From contig NZ_VINQ01000004.1 in the NCBI RefSeq assembly GCF_008369105.1, positions 267,528 through 331,527 on the forward strand: a stretch of DNA of 64,000 bases, in the 5' to 3' direction. Below the pieces are notes generated by a model. That model saw only the letters and a program-made list of their open reading frames with translations. It did no database searches and had not been told where the DNA came from. Shown in pieces: positions 18,878 through 26,952 of the stretch. How positions within the stretch are numbered: the stretch's first letter is position 1; each line of letters begins with the position of its first letter. The stretch comes from Aquicoccus porphyridii (GTDB taxonomy: Bacteria > Pseudomonadota > Alphaproteobacteria > Rhodobacterales > Rhodobacteraceae). A program made the translations under genes and the position numbers.

Positions 18878-20011
18878 TCACGCGCCCGGCGGCGGCGGGG
18901 GCGGCGGCAGCACGGTGAAAAGCTGGGCCAGTTCGGCCACCTCGCCCGCGCGTTTCCAGCCGTCCTGCCCCGGGGTCCAGACATGGGTGTCGCGGCTGAG
19001 CGCGCCATCGGCGGCCATGCGGCCCATCGTGGCTTTGGAAAAGGGCCCCTTGGTCGCGCCGTTCTCGGCGATATGCCAGACATGTTCGACCGGCGGCGGC
19101 GGCGGGGCCATGGCGGGGGCGGCGGCAGGCTGCGCGCCCTGTACACCCTGCGCACCCGGGCGCGCGCCCCATGGCCCGGCCTGCGCGCCCATCTGCATGC
19201 CGATCCCCGCGCCCAGCCCGGTTTGCAGCGCCGCAGCGCCCGCACCTTCACGGCCCAGCGCCTCGGCGGCCTGAAACTGCATATAGCTCGACAGGTCGCC
19301 GACGATGCCCATCGACGTGCGCTTGTCGAGCACCTTTTCGACTGCCTCGGGGAGCGAGATATTCTCGACGTAGAGCTCGGGCAACTCAAGGCCATACTCG
19401 GCCAGCGTGGCCGCAATCTCACGCCCGACAAGCTTGCCCAGTTCGCGGGTGTTGGCCGCCATGTCGAGCACCGGGATGCCCGAACCCGCGATGCTGCGCG
19501 AAAACTCCTGCACGATGATGTTGCGGATCTGGAAACTGATCTCGTCCATGGTGAATTCGCCATCGGTGCCGACGATCTCGACCAGGAAACGCGCCGGATC
19601 GGCGACCTTGACCGTATAGGTGCCAAACGCGCGCAGCCGCACCGGGCCGAATTCGGGATCGCGCGCAATGATCGGGTTGCGCGTGCCCCATTTGAGATTG
19701 CCGAACCTCGTGGTGTTGACGAAATAAATCTCGGATTTGAATGGCGATTGAAACGCGTGATCCCAGTGGTTGAGCGTGGTCAGGATCGGCATGTTGTTGG
19801 TTTCAAGCATGTAGAGACCGGGGGTAAACACATCTGCCAACTGGCCCTCGTGGACGAAAACCGCCGCCTGCCCCTCGCGCACGGTGAGCTTGGCACCGTA
19901 CTTGATCGCATGGCCCTCGCGCTCGAACCGCCAGACCAACGTGTCGCTCGTGTCGTCGGTCCAGTGGATGACGTCGATGAATTCGCCCTTGAGAAAATCG
20001 AGAATACCCAT
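18878..20011 (-). CDS. SPFH-domain protein with C-terminal GYF_2 domain (YdjI-like)
   Basis: A 377-aa protein. Residues about 20-260 form the SPFH/virion-core-like domain (GQAAVFVHEGQLADVFTPG, then ETNNMPILTTL). A Gly/Ala/Met-rich linker (about 255-315) includes GAGIGMQMGAQAGPWGARPG. The C-terminus (about 318-370) is a GYF_2/DUF4339 domain with HVWHIAENGATKGPFSKATM and WTPGQDGWKRAGEV. The start at 20011 (MGILDFLKGEFIDVIHW) fits family starts. It is a membrane-scaffold type protein; the linked zinc-ribbon partner downstream supports a YdjG/YdjI-type pair. Its stretch of Gly and Pro codons accounts for the unusual base composition at the 3' end. Confidence 0.8.
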   Translation of the reverse strand: MGILDFLKGEFIDVIHWTDDTSDTLVWRFEREGHAIKYGAKLTVREGQAAVFVHEGQLADVFTPGLYMLETNNMPILTTLNHWDHAFQSPFKSEIYFVNTTRFGNLKWGTRNPIIARDPEFGPVRLRAFGTYTVKVADPARFLVEIVGTDGEFTMDEISFQIRNIIVQEFSRSIAGSGIPVLDMAANTRELGKLVGREIAATLAEYGLELPELYVENISLPEAVEKVLDKRTSMGIVGDLSSYMQFQAAEALGREGAGAAALQTGLGAGIGMQMGAQAGPWGARPGAQGVQGAQPAAAPAMAPPPPPVEHVWHIAENGATKGPFSKATMGRMAADGALSRDTHVWTPGQDGWKRAGEVAELAQLFTVLPPPPPPPGA

Positions 20012-20033
20012 GCGGTCGGTCTCCAATGGTTTT

Positions 20034-20999
20034 TCAGGAAGTTTCGGGAAGCAGTTCCGCCGCGATCCGCCGGATCACCGGGCGGGCCTCTTCGAGGCCC
20101 ATGCCGGACCGCAAACGGCGATCATAGAGGATCTTGAGCAGCAATTCGTCAAGACGGGTCAGCAGCGCGAATTCGTCGTCGTCGTTGAAGATCGACGGCC
20201 GGGCGCGGGCGCTGTCATTGGCCAGGCCCAACCCCTGCGCCAGTTCCTCATGATAGCAGGCGCGGCGCAGGAAATCGGGATGTTCGGCCCGCACGTAAGC
20301 GATGGCGAGCTTGTAGACATCGCCGTTGTCGGCGCCTGGAAAAGCAAGGACAAAGCAATGGATCGAACGGGGCAGGTTGCGAAAGATGCCAAGCGTCGAC
20401 GCCGAGATATCGGGGGCGATCTCGCGCACCCGGCGCAGGATGTAATCCTCATCATCCACCCCGCCCACGAGGATATGGAAATTGGCCGATGTCGAACGCG
20501 TGACACCGACCGGATGGCCGGTGACCCGCCCCAGCCGCGCCGCATAGCGCGATATGATGGCGTTGTCCCTCTTGCTGATGTCCTGCGACACACCGGGGGC
20601 GAAATCGGCCTTCATCCGCACCGGGCTTTCCCAACGATGCAGCTTGCCCGGCCTGCCATCCGACGGGGTCAGCGCCCCGCGCGCATGCTCGTCGAAAAAG
20701 GCGATGATCTCGAAATTCCGCGCCAGGTCCTCGGCATCGAACGGCGTGTCGGCGCCACCGCCATCACCGCGCATCAGCCCCTGCGACAGGAGTTCGGATT
20801 GCACCCGCGCATAATATCGCGACAGCGCCTGGCTTTGCGTCGATCGGGTTGTCCCGTCCGGTTGCGGGGCAGACCGGTCCAGGCCCGGCGGCCGGGCCTG
20901 CGGCTTGAGCGTCGGCGCCACCGTGTCACAGGCCGCAAGAAGCGCCAGCGCCGACAGGGTCAGCGCCAGGGGTCGCAACATCTGGGCAAGAACAGACAT
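20034..20999 (-). CDS. DUF2927 lipoprotein
   Basis: A 321-aa protein with a lipoprotein signal peptide: hydrophobic stretch, then LALLAAC with the lipobox cysteine at residue 24. DUF2927 covers about residues 90-290, with the conserved YHEELAQGLGLANDSARAR (about 249-267) and IFNDDDEFALLTRLDE. The YHEE segment resembles a zinc-peptidase-type helix, but only one histidine is seen, so catalysis is not established. It sits 3 bases after TelA and 22 bases before the SPFH gene, inside one operon, and presumably acts at the periplasmic face. Confidence 0.8.
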   Translation of the reverse strand: MSVLAQMLRPLALTLSALALLAACDTVAPTLKPQARPPGLDRSAPQPDGTTRSTQSQALSRYYARVQSELLSQGLMRGDGGGADTPFDAEDLARNFEIIAFFDEHARGALTPSDGRPGKLHRWESPVRMKADFAPGVSQDISKRDNAIISRYAARLGRVTGHPVGVTRSTSANFHILVGGVDDEDYILRRVREIAPDISASTLGIFRNLPRSIHCFVLAFPGADNGDVYKLAIAYVRAEHPDFLRRACYHEELAQGLGLANDSARARPSIFNDDDEFALLTRLDELLLKILYDRRLRSGMGLEEARPVIRRIAAELLPETS

Positions 21000-21002
21000 C
21001 CG

Positions 21003-22205
21003 TCAGCCGTTTTCGGGAACGGCCGTGCCGGCAGTCTCGCCCAGCCCGGTCTTGCGCGCCTTGGCGGCGGCCAGCGTGTCGCGCAATTCCGCCTCCATCT
21101 TCTTGAGATCAGCCTCGGCGGCGGCGCGGCGCGCCTTGCCCTCGTCGGCGATCTGCAACGATTCCTCGATCGTGCCGATCAGGTCGGCATTGGCCTGTTT
21201 CACCGCCTCGATGTCAAAGACGCCGCGCTCCATCTCCTCGCGGATCATCTTGTTGCTCTCGCGCAGGTTCTTGGCGTTCGAGGTCAGCAATTCGTTGGTC
21301 AGGTCATTGGCCTCGCGTACGGCGCCCGCCGCTTCGGCGCTGCGCTGGATCGTCACCGCCTGCGCCAACTGCGTCTCCCAAAGCGGCACGGTGTTCACCA
21401 GCGTCGAGTTGATCTTGGTCACGAGGCTCTTGTCGTTCTCCTGCACCAGCCGGATCGAAGGCAGCGATTGCATCGTCACCTGCCGCGTGAGTTTCAGATC
21501 ATGCACCCGGCGTTCCAGATCGTCGCGCGCGGCGCGCATGTCACGCAATTCCTGCGCCTTCATCACCTGGTCGTCCTGCGCGGCAGCCTCCACCTCGGCC
21601 TCCTTGGCGGGGATTTCCTCGTCGTCGAGCGTGCGCAGCTTTTCCTCGCCCGCCGCGATATAAAGCGCCAGCTCGTCATAGAAACTGAGCGTTTTCTCAT
21701 AGAGCATGTCGAGCGACTTGATATCCTTCAAAAGCGTGTGCTCATGCTTGAGAAGGTTGTCGGTGATCTTGTCGATCTGGCCCTGCACGGTTTCGAACTT
21801 CGCGGTGAACTTGGCAAAGGGCGCGGCACGCCCCAAGAGGCGCTCCCACCATGTGCGCTTGCGGCGCACGTCCAGCTCAGAGACGGAGAAGCCGCGAATC
21901 GTGGTGACGATATCACGCAGCCCGTCACCCGCCGGGCCCACATCCTTGTTGCGCACATCGTTCAGCATCGCCTGGCTGATTTCCTGCAACTCGGCCTGCG
22001 CGGCCGAGCCGAAATTGACGATCGACCCGGTATCGGACATGTCGAGCTCGGCCATCCGGGCCTTGATCTCTTTCGAAACCCCCGCATCGGCCTTGGCCAG
22101 CGGCACCACCTCTTCGGCGGGCGCGGGTTCGGGCAAGATCACGGCATTGACCTCCTCGACAAGGGCAAGTGCCTCGCGGGCCTCGTTCTGGGTCTGTGTC
22201 GACAT
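21003..22205 (-). CDS. TelA-family (toxic anion resistance) protein
   Basis: A 400-aa soluble, mostly coiled-coil protein. The TelA domain spans about residues 60-380, with the marks LRDIVTTIRGF, the helical repeats around 150-260 and SLPSIRLVQENDKSLVTKIN. TelA proteins are linked to tellurite/toxic-anion and envelope-antibiotic tolerance, but the biochemical role is not known. It is preceded 12 bases upstream by an XpaC-like membrane protein, a partnership seen in many bacteria, which supports joint action at the inner membrane. Confidence 0.85.
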   Translation of the reverse strand: MSTQTQNEAREALALVEEVNAVILPEPAPAEEVVPLAKADAGVSKEIKARMAELDMSDTGSIVNFGSAAQAELQEISQAMLNDVRNKDVGPAGDGLRDIVTTIRGFSVSELDVRRKRTWWERLLGRAAPFAKFTAKFETVQGQIDKITDNLLKHEHTLLKDIKSLDMLYEKTLSFYDELALYIAAGEEKLRTLDDEEIPAKEAEVEAAAQDDQVMKAQELRDMRAARDDLERRVHDLKLTRQVTMQSLPSIRLVQENDKSLVTKINSTLVNTVPLWETQLAQAVTIQRSAEAAGAVREANDLTNELLTSNAKNLRESNKMIREEMERGVFDIEAVKQANADLIGTIEESLQIADEGKARRAAAEADLKKMEAELRDTLAAAKARKTGLGETAGTAVPENG

Positions 22206-22217
22206 GGGAAATCCTCT

Positions 22218-23108
22218 TTACTGGTTGGCTGCGTCTGGAGATGGGGGCCGGAGCCCCTCGCGCCCCAGCCGGTCGCGCAGCACCTCGATCTCGACGGTGA
22301 GATCGCTGCGGTCGTCGAGCATCAGGCGCTTGGTCTTGGCCGAGAAACTCTGTTCGAGATCGGTGAGCAGGGCAAGGTAATCGGCCCGCGCCTGCATGTC
22401 ATGGCCGCGGGTGTAAAGATCGGCGAATTTCTCGGACGCATCGCGCGCGCCCTGAAGATAAACCGACATGAACTTGCGCGCCGCGGTCAAATCGCGCGGG
22501 TCGTTCTCGACGGTGCGCAACAGATCGCGCACCTCGCTCTGGAAACTCTCGACACGCGCCGCAACCTCGCGGTCGCCGGTGCGCCGGATCGCCCCGGACA
22601 TGGCCTTGAGATGGGCCTCGGCCTGATCAACGAGCCGCGCCACGCGGTCGGTCTGGAACGTATCGACCCCTTCCATCCCCTTGTCCGTCATCGGATCGGG
22701 GCCGAAGGCGGCGAAATGCAGCACCGTGCCGACAATCCCGTAAAGCACCGGTTCGGCCAACCCGCCATTGAGCGCGAAGGACGCCACCGCCAGCCCCAGA
22801 CCGGTCAGCGCCGCGCCGAACATCTTGCGCGGGATCGCGGGGCGGCGCGCGACACGGCGCGCCTCATAGGCTTCCTGCGCCAACAACCCCTCGCGGGTCA
22901 GCCACGCGGCCAGCAACAAGACCCCAAGCGCCGCCAGCGACAGCGCCATCACCATCGGGCCATTGCCGAAAGCGTTCCAGATCAACGGCAGCGGCACGAG
23001 AAACAAGAGGTTCACCCGCCCACCCGCCCGGGTGCGCGCCGCCCCGCGATAGCCGCCCTTCGCGGGCGTGCCGTCAGGGCTGAACTTGCCGCCAAATCGC
23101 TGTGCCAT
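22218..23108 (-). CDS. XpaC-like (5-bromo-4-chloroindolyl phosphate hydrolysis family) membrane protein
   Basis: A 296-aa protein whose start codon ATG at 23108 overlaps the TGA of the preceding 27-codon gene. Two or more hydrophobic segments occupy residues about 30-75 and 95-130; the C-terminal half (about 150-290) is helical with VARLVDQAEAHLKAMSGAI and TDLEQSFSAKTKRLMLDDRS. This is the XpaC partner typically encoded beside TelA. No phosphatase motif is visible despite the family name, which derives from an indirect phenotype. Confidence 0.8.
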   Translation of the reverse strand: MAQRFGGKFSPDGTPAKGGYRGAARTRAGGRVNLLFLVPLPLIWNAFGNGPMVMALSLAALGVLLLAAWLTREGLLAQEAYEARRVARRPAIPRKMFGAALTGLGLAVASFALNGGLAEPVLYGIVGTVLHFAAFGPDPMTDKGMEGVDTFQTDRVARLVDQAEAHLKAMSGAIRRTGDREVAARVESFQSEVRDLLRTVENDPRDLTAARKFMSVYLQGARDASEKFADLYTRGHDMQARADYLALLTDLEQSFSAKTKRLMLDDRSDLTVEIEVLRDRLGREGLRPPSPDAANQ

Positions 23109-23191
23109 CACACGCCTCCTGCCATGCTGACATAGAGGATGAGTATGACAAGCAGCACAAAGGCCAGCTTCTGTAGCCCGGTTCCTGACAT
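23108..23191 (-). CDS. 27-aa single-pass membrane microprotein upstream of xpaC-telA
   Basis: A short open frame of 27 codons reads MSGTGLQKL, then a strongly hydrophobic stretch (about residues 9-23, rich in V, L and I) and ends SMAGGV. Its TGA stop shares bases with the ATG of the XpaC-like gene (TGATG), the tight coupling expected of a genuine first cistron. A GGGG stretch a few bases upstream could serve as a weak ribosome-binding site. It was too short for normal ORF calling. Its function is unknown; it could anchor or regulate the XpaC/TelA complex. Coding is supported by the overlap and composition only. Confidence 0.55.
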   Translation of the reverse strand: MSGTGLQKLAFVLLVILILYVSMAGGV

Positions 23192-23324
23192 GTGCCCCGC
23201 AACTTTCCCTAACCCGGTGAACGCCCTTGACAACTTAGGCGAAGGGACCGGCCAAGGCTAGGGGGAAGATCGGCGGCGGATTGCCCATAACCCGGGCACG
23301 GCCGGGCCCTTGCAACCCATCATG

Positions 23325-24233
23325 TCAATCCCGCCGCGGTTTGCGCCTGCGTTGCGGAACCGGCTTGGCCCCGGGTCTGGATGCCGGTTTCGAACCGGGG
23401 CCGGATCTCGCCCCGGGTTTGGTCCCGGCCTTGGCTTTCGGGGCCTTGGGGGCCTTCGGGTCCGGCGGCGTTTCGACCTCCTCCAGCCCCAGTTGATCGC
23501 GCAGCACCCGGCCACGCACTTCCTGCACCTCGCCGGGTTTGAGCTGGCCAAGCTGGAACGGGCCATAGGAGATACGGATCAGCCGGTTGACGCTAAGGCC
23601 CACCGCCTCCATCGCGCGGCGCAACTCGCGGTTCTTGCCCTCGCGCAAGGCCACCGTGACCCAGGCATTCGCGCCCTGCTGGCGGTCAAGCGTGACCACC
23701 ATCGGCTGAAAGCTTTCACCATCGATGCTCAGCCCCTGGCGCAGCGGCTCGAACGTGGCCTCGGTCGGGCGGCCATTGACCCGCACCCGGTAGCGCCTGA
23801 GCCAGCCGGTCGAGGGCAGTTCCAGCCGACGCTTGATCGCCCCGTCATTGGTCAGGAGCAAAAGACCCTCGGAATTGAGATCGAGCCGCCCCACCGACAG
23901 AACCCGGGGAAGATCGGCCGGCAGATCGTCGAAAATGGTCGGGCGGCCCTGCTCGTCCTTCGTGGTGGTCACAAGGCCCGTGGGCTTGTGATAAAGCCAG
24001 AGCCGGGTCGGCGCGGGCGCATCGAGCGGCTTGCCATCGACGGTGATGCTGTCCTTCTCGGTCACGTTGAGCGCGGCACGAGTGATGACCTGCCCGTTGA
24101 CCGCAACGCGGCCGATTTCGATCATACGCTCGGCCTCGCGGCGCGAGGCAAGGCCCGCGCGGGCTATGACCTTGGCGATACGGTCGCCCTGTGGCCCGGA
24201 CGGCGCGGCTTTCTGTGGAGGTTTCTGGCTCAT
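23325..24233 (-). CDS. rluB: 23S rRNA pseudouridine synthase, RluB/RsuA family
   Basis: A 302-aa pseudouridine synthase. An N-terminal S4 RNA-binding domain (about 17-62: RIAKVIARAGLASRREAERM) is followed by the catalytic domain with D118 in VGRLDLNSEGLLLLTND and the later REGKNRELRRAMEAVGL motif. A lysine/arginine/proline-rich, low-complexity tail follows (about 255-302), as is common in alphaproteobacterial members. It is divergent from tadA. The symbol is given by similarity; RluE/RluF-like or RsuA-type specificity cannot be excluded. Confidence 0.85.
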   Translation of the reverse strand: MSQKPPQKAAPSGPQGDRIAKVIARAGLASRREAERMIEIGRVAVNGQVITRAALNVTEKDSITVDGKPLDAPAPTRLWLYHKPTGLVTTTKDEQGRPTIFDDLPADLPRVLSVGRLDLNSEGLLLLTNDGAIKRRLELPSTGWLRRYRVRVNGRPTEATFEPLRQGLSIDGESFQPMVVTLDRQQGANAWVTVALREGKNRELRRAMEAVGLSVNRLIRISYGPFQLGQLKPGEVQEVRGRVLRDQLGLEEVETPPDPKAPKAPKAKAGTKPGARSGPGSKPASRPGAKPVPQRRRKPRRD

Positions 24234-24286
24234 GCACCGGGCAATAGCGGATTGGCGCAGCGCACGGAAGGGGCTATGGAAGGGGC

Positions 24287-24736
24287 ATGGAATTCAACGA
24301 CCACATGCAGGCCGCACTGGAAGAGGCGCGCGCCGCCGCCCGGCGCGGCGAGGTGCCGGTAGGCGCGGTGCTGGTGTCGCCCGAAGGCGCCATCGTGGCC
24401 CGCGCGGGCAACCGCACCCGCGAATTGTCGGACCCGACCGCCCATGCCGAGATCCTCGTGATCCGGGCGCGCTGCGCCGAGTTGCAATCCGAACGCCTGC
24501 CCGGCCATGACCTCTATGTCACGCTCGAGCCTTGCGCGATGTGCGCCACGGCCCTCTCAGCGGCGCGCATCCGGCGGCTCTACTATGGCGCGCCCGACTC
24601 GAAAAGCGGCGGCGTGGCGCATGGCGCGCGGGTGTTCACCCATCCGCAATGCCACCACGCCCCCGAGATCTATGACGGCATCGCCGAGGCCGACGCCGCC
24701 GCCCTTCTGCGGAATTTCTTCGCCCCGCGCCGCTGA
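24287..24736 (+). CDS. tadA: tRNA adenosine(34) deaminase
   Basis: A 149-aa zinc deaminase that converts A34 to inosine in tRNA-Arg(ACG). The catalytic signature is complete: H53-A-E55 in TAHAEIL and P82-C83-A-M-C86 in LEPCAMCATAL. The start MEFNDHMQAALEEA lies 53 bases from the divergent rluB. Length and the C-terminal ALLRNFF helix are typical of the family. Confidence 0.92.
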   Translation: MEFNDHMQAALEEARAAARRGEVPVGAVLVSPEGAIVARAGNRTRELSDPTAHAEILVIRARCAELQSERLPGHDLYVTLEPCAMCATALSAARIRRLYYGAPDSKSGGVAHGARVFTHPQCHHAPEIYDGIAEADAAALLRNFFAPRR

Positions 24737-24797
24737 AAGTCGTGACCGCGCACGGCAGGGTCATCCCCTGCCTTGATTATGGGCAAGACTTCGCGGA

Positions 24798-26405
24798 ATG
24801 ATGAGCCGTCGCGTGGTGCAAGGGCCCGCGCAACCAAACGCAGGAGAGCTTTGCGCCTTGTTCGAAGTCATCACCATCAGTTTCGCCTTCTTTTTCGGCC
24901 TCGCCGTGCGCCAGATCGGCCTGCCGCCCCTCGTCGGGTTCCTCGCCGCGGGGTTTGCCATCAACGTCTTCGGACCATCGCTCGGCCTGCCCGAATACAC
25001 CGGCGAAACGCTCGACCACGTCGCCCATCTGGGCGTCCTGATGCTGCTCTTTACCGTCGGGCTCAAGCTCAAGCTCGAACAGATCGCCCAGCCACAGGTC
25101 GTGGGCGGCGCACTCCTGCATTTCGCCATCTCCGTCGCCGTCTTCATGCCGGGACTCAAGCTTTTCATGGGGCTCGACTGGAACACCGCGCTCCTGCTGG
25201 CGATCGCGCTGTCGTTTTCCTCCACCGTGCTGGCCGCCAAGCTGCTTGAAACCAAGCGCGAGCTGGGCGCCTTTCACGGCCGCACCGCCATCGGCATCCT
25301 GATCGTGCAGGACATCATCGCGCTGGTGGTGCTGGCCATCTGGTCGGGCCAGACGCCCAATATCTGGGCGCTTCTCATATTCGCCGTGCCGCTCCTGCGC
25401 CCGGTCTTGCACTGGCTGCTGGATTTCGCCGGCCATGACGAGCTTCTCGTGCTCATGGGCATGATGCTGTCGCTGGTGATCGGTGGCATGGGGTTTGAGG
25501 CGATGGGACTCTCTTCCGAGATCGGCGCACTGGTCATGGGGGTACTCCTCTCGACCCATACCCGCGCCAAGGAACTGGGCCAATCGCTCTGGTCGCTCAA
25601 GGAGGTCTTCCTCGTCGGCTTCTTCCTCCAGATCGGGCTCACCGGCCTGCCCGACTGGGGCGCGATGGTCTTTGCCGTGGCCGTGGGCATTGCGCTGGCC
25701 CTCAAGGGGGCGCTCTTCTTCGCGCTTCTGATCGCCTTCAAGCTGCGCGCGCGCAGCGCCTTCCTCAGCGCGCTCAGCCTCACCGCCTATTCCGAGTTCG
25801 GCCTGATCGTCGCGGCGGGCGTTCTGCCCGAATACCTCGTGCCGCTGGCCATCGCCGTGTCGATCTCCTTCGTGATCTCGGCCCCGCTCAACCGCTTTGC
25901 CCATCCCCTCTTCGAGCGTTACGAAGAGACCCTGCGCCGCCATGAGCGCGACACCATCCACCCCGACGAACAGCCAAAGGAAATCGGCGACGCCAATGTG
26001 CTGATCTTCGGCATGGGCCGCACCGGCAGCGCCGCCTACCGGCAGATCGAGAAAGAGGGGATGAAACCGCTCGGCCTCGACGCCGACACCTACACCGCCA
26101 AGGCCCATCAGGAGGCCGGGCGCAACGTGCTCTTCGCCGACGCCGAGGACACCAATTTCTGGCGCAGTTGCGAACTGGGGCAGATCAAGGCCGCGATCCT
26201 CGCGATGGACGATCTCGAAGCCAAGCTCATCGCCGCCCGCTCCCTGCGCCAGCGCGGCTTTACCGGCCCGATCGTGGCGCACGCCCTGCATGAATCGCAC
26301 CAGGAACAGATCCGCGAGGCCGGCGCGGATCATACCCACCTGACCATGAACCAGGCCGGGATAAGCCTGGCCGAGCAAACCGCCGAGGCCCTGAACGCAG
26401 GCTGA
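24798..26405 (+). CDS. KefB-type cation:proton antiporter with TrkA-N domain
   Basis: A 535-aa membrane protein: about 12 helices of a CPA2-type Na/K:H exchanger (residues about 20-380), then a cytoplasmic TrkA-N nucleotide-binding domain (about 395-510) starting NVLIFGMGRTGSAAYRQIEK. The antiporter core includes FSSTVLAAKLLE and EIGALVMGVLLS. A TTG start at 24858 (20 codons shorter), preceded by AGGAG, looks better than the ATG at 24798 and would begin directly with the first helix; the longer start is kept as the extent. It probably exports K+ or Na+ against protons. Confidence 0.82.
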   Translation: MMSRRVVQGPAQPNAGELCALFEVITISFAFFFGLAVRQIGLPPLVGFLAAGFAINVFGPSLGLPEYTGETLDHVAHLGVLMLLFTVGLKLKLEQIAQPQVVGGALLHFAISVAVFMPGLKLFMGLDWNTALLLAIALSFSSTVLAAKLLETKRELGAFHGRTAIGILIVQDIIALVVLAIWSGQTPNIWALLIFAVPLLRPVLHWLLDFAGHDELLVLMGMMLSLVIGGMGFEAMGLSSEIGALVMGVLLSTHTRAKELGQSLWSLKEVFLVGFFLQIGLTGLPDWGAMVFAVAVGIALALKGALFFALLIAFKLRARSAFLSALSLTAYSEFGLIVAAGVLPEYLVPLAIAVSISFVISAPLNRFAHPLFERYEETLRRHERDTIHPDEQPKEIGDANVLIFGMGRTGSAAYRQIEKEGMKPLGLDADTYTAKAHQEAGRNVLFADAEDTNFWRSCELGQIKAAILAMDDLEAKLIAARSLRQRGFTGPIVAHALHESHQEQIREAGADHTHLTMNQAGISLAEQTAEALNAG

Positions 26406-26952
26406 CGCCGGGCCGAAAATGGTGTGCCGCCCGGGCGGGGAAACACCTTCGGCCACGCAGGGTTTTGCCGACATTCTCTGCCGGTGGCGCATGAACCGGG
26501 CTGGGTGGCAGCAACGCGCAAGAAGTGGACGCTGCAAAGCCGAGATCCGTCGACGTGTTTCAGAACGAGACGACCCAGAGCGGACGTCGTCCGCGGCACC
26601 AAGCGCCGCGAGCAGCATCTCGAGCGTTGGAATCACGTCGGCAGGCATCGCATCCTGATCTTCAACCATTGCGGTCCTCGTCGATGCGTTGGCCGCCCTC
26701 TCTGGCACCATCTGCCCAGTCTCGCCCAAGTGCCCACGTCGGGCATTGATGGCCCGCATAGTCAGGGATTCGGTCGAAAACGGGGCTGGTTCACTGCTCG
26801 CGTTGCGCCCGCTGTCGAGCAGAACATGGTGCGGAATTCTCCCGCGTCGGCGGAAGAAATTTGCCTTTTACTTCTTCTTAGGTTGTGCCCATCGTGGTAA
26901 TATCGCGAATATTGGGCATCTCGAACTGCCCATATCAAGCACGGAGAGTTCC
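26406..26952. other. 547-base gene-free region before the amine oxidase
   Basis: No convincing gene was found in either strand. The last 150 bases are notably more AT-rich than the surroundings and hold the likely promoter of the amine oxidase gene, including a nested dyad at 26886-26918. The first 400 bases show short open frames without family resemblance and may be degenerate sequence at the boundary of the accessory region. Confidence 0.5.
26886..26918 (+). promoter_or_regulatory. Nested inverted repeat upstream of the amine oxidase
   Basis: Outer arms TGCCCA and TGGGCA enclose inner arms AATAT and ATATT around CGCGA. The structure lies about 35 bases before the amine-oxidase start and is a candidate operator for an unseen regulator. 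The dyad is visible directly; the role is inferred. Confidence 0.35.

Noticed and set aside
19884..23135. A 1083-codon open frame on the plus strand opposite the SPFH-TelA-XpaC genes
   Set aside because: It is antisense to five well-supported genes and its translation is arginine/histidine/leucine-rich with no family resemblance; it follows from the strong GC3 bias.
24777..26759. A 660-codon minus-strand frame opposite the antiporter gene
   Set aside because: Shadow of the antiporter's third-codon-position bias; low-complexity charged composition.
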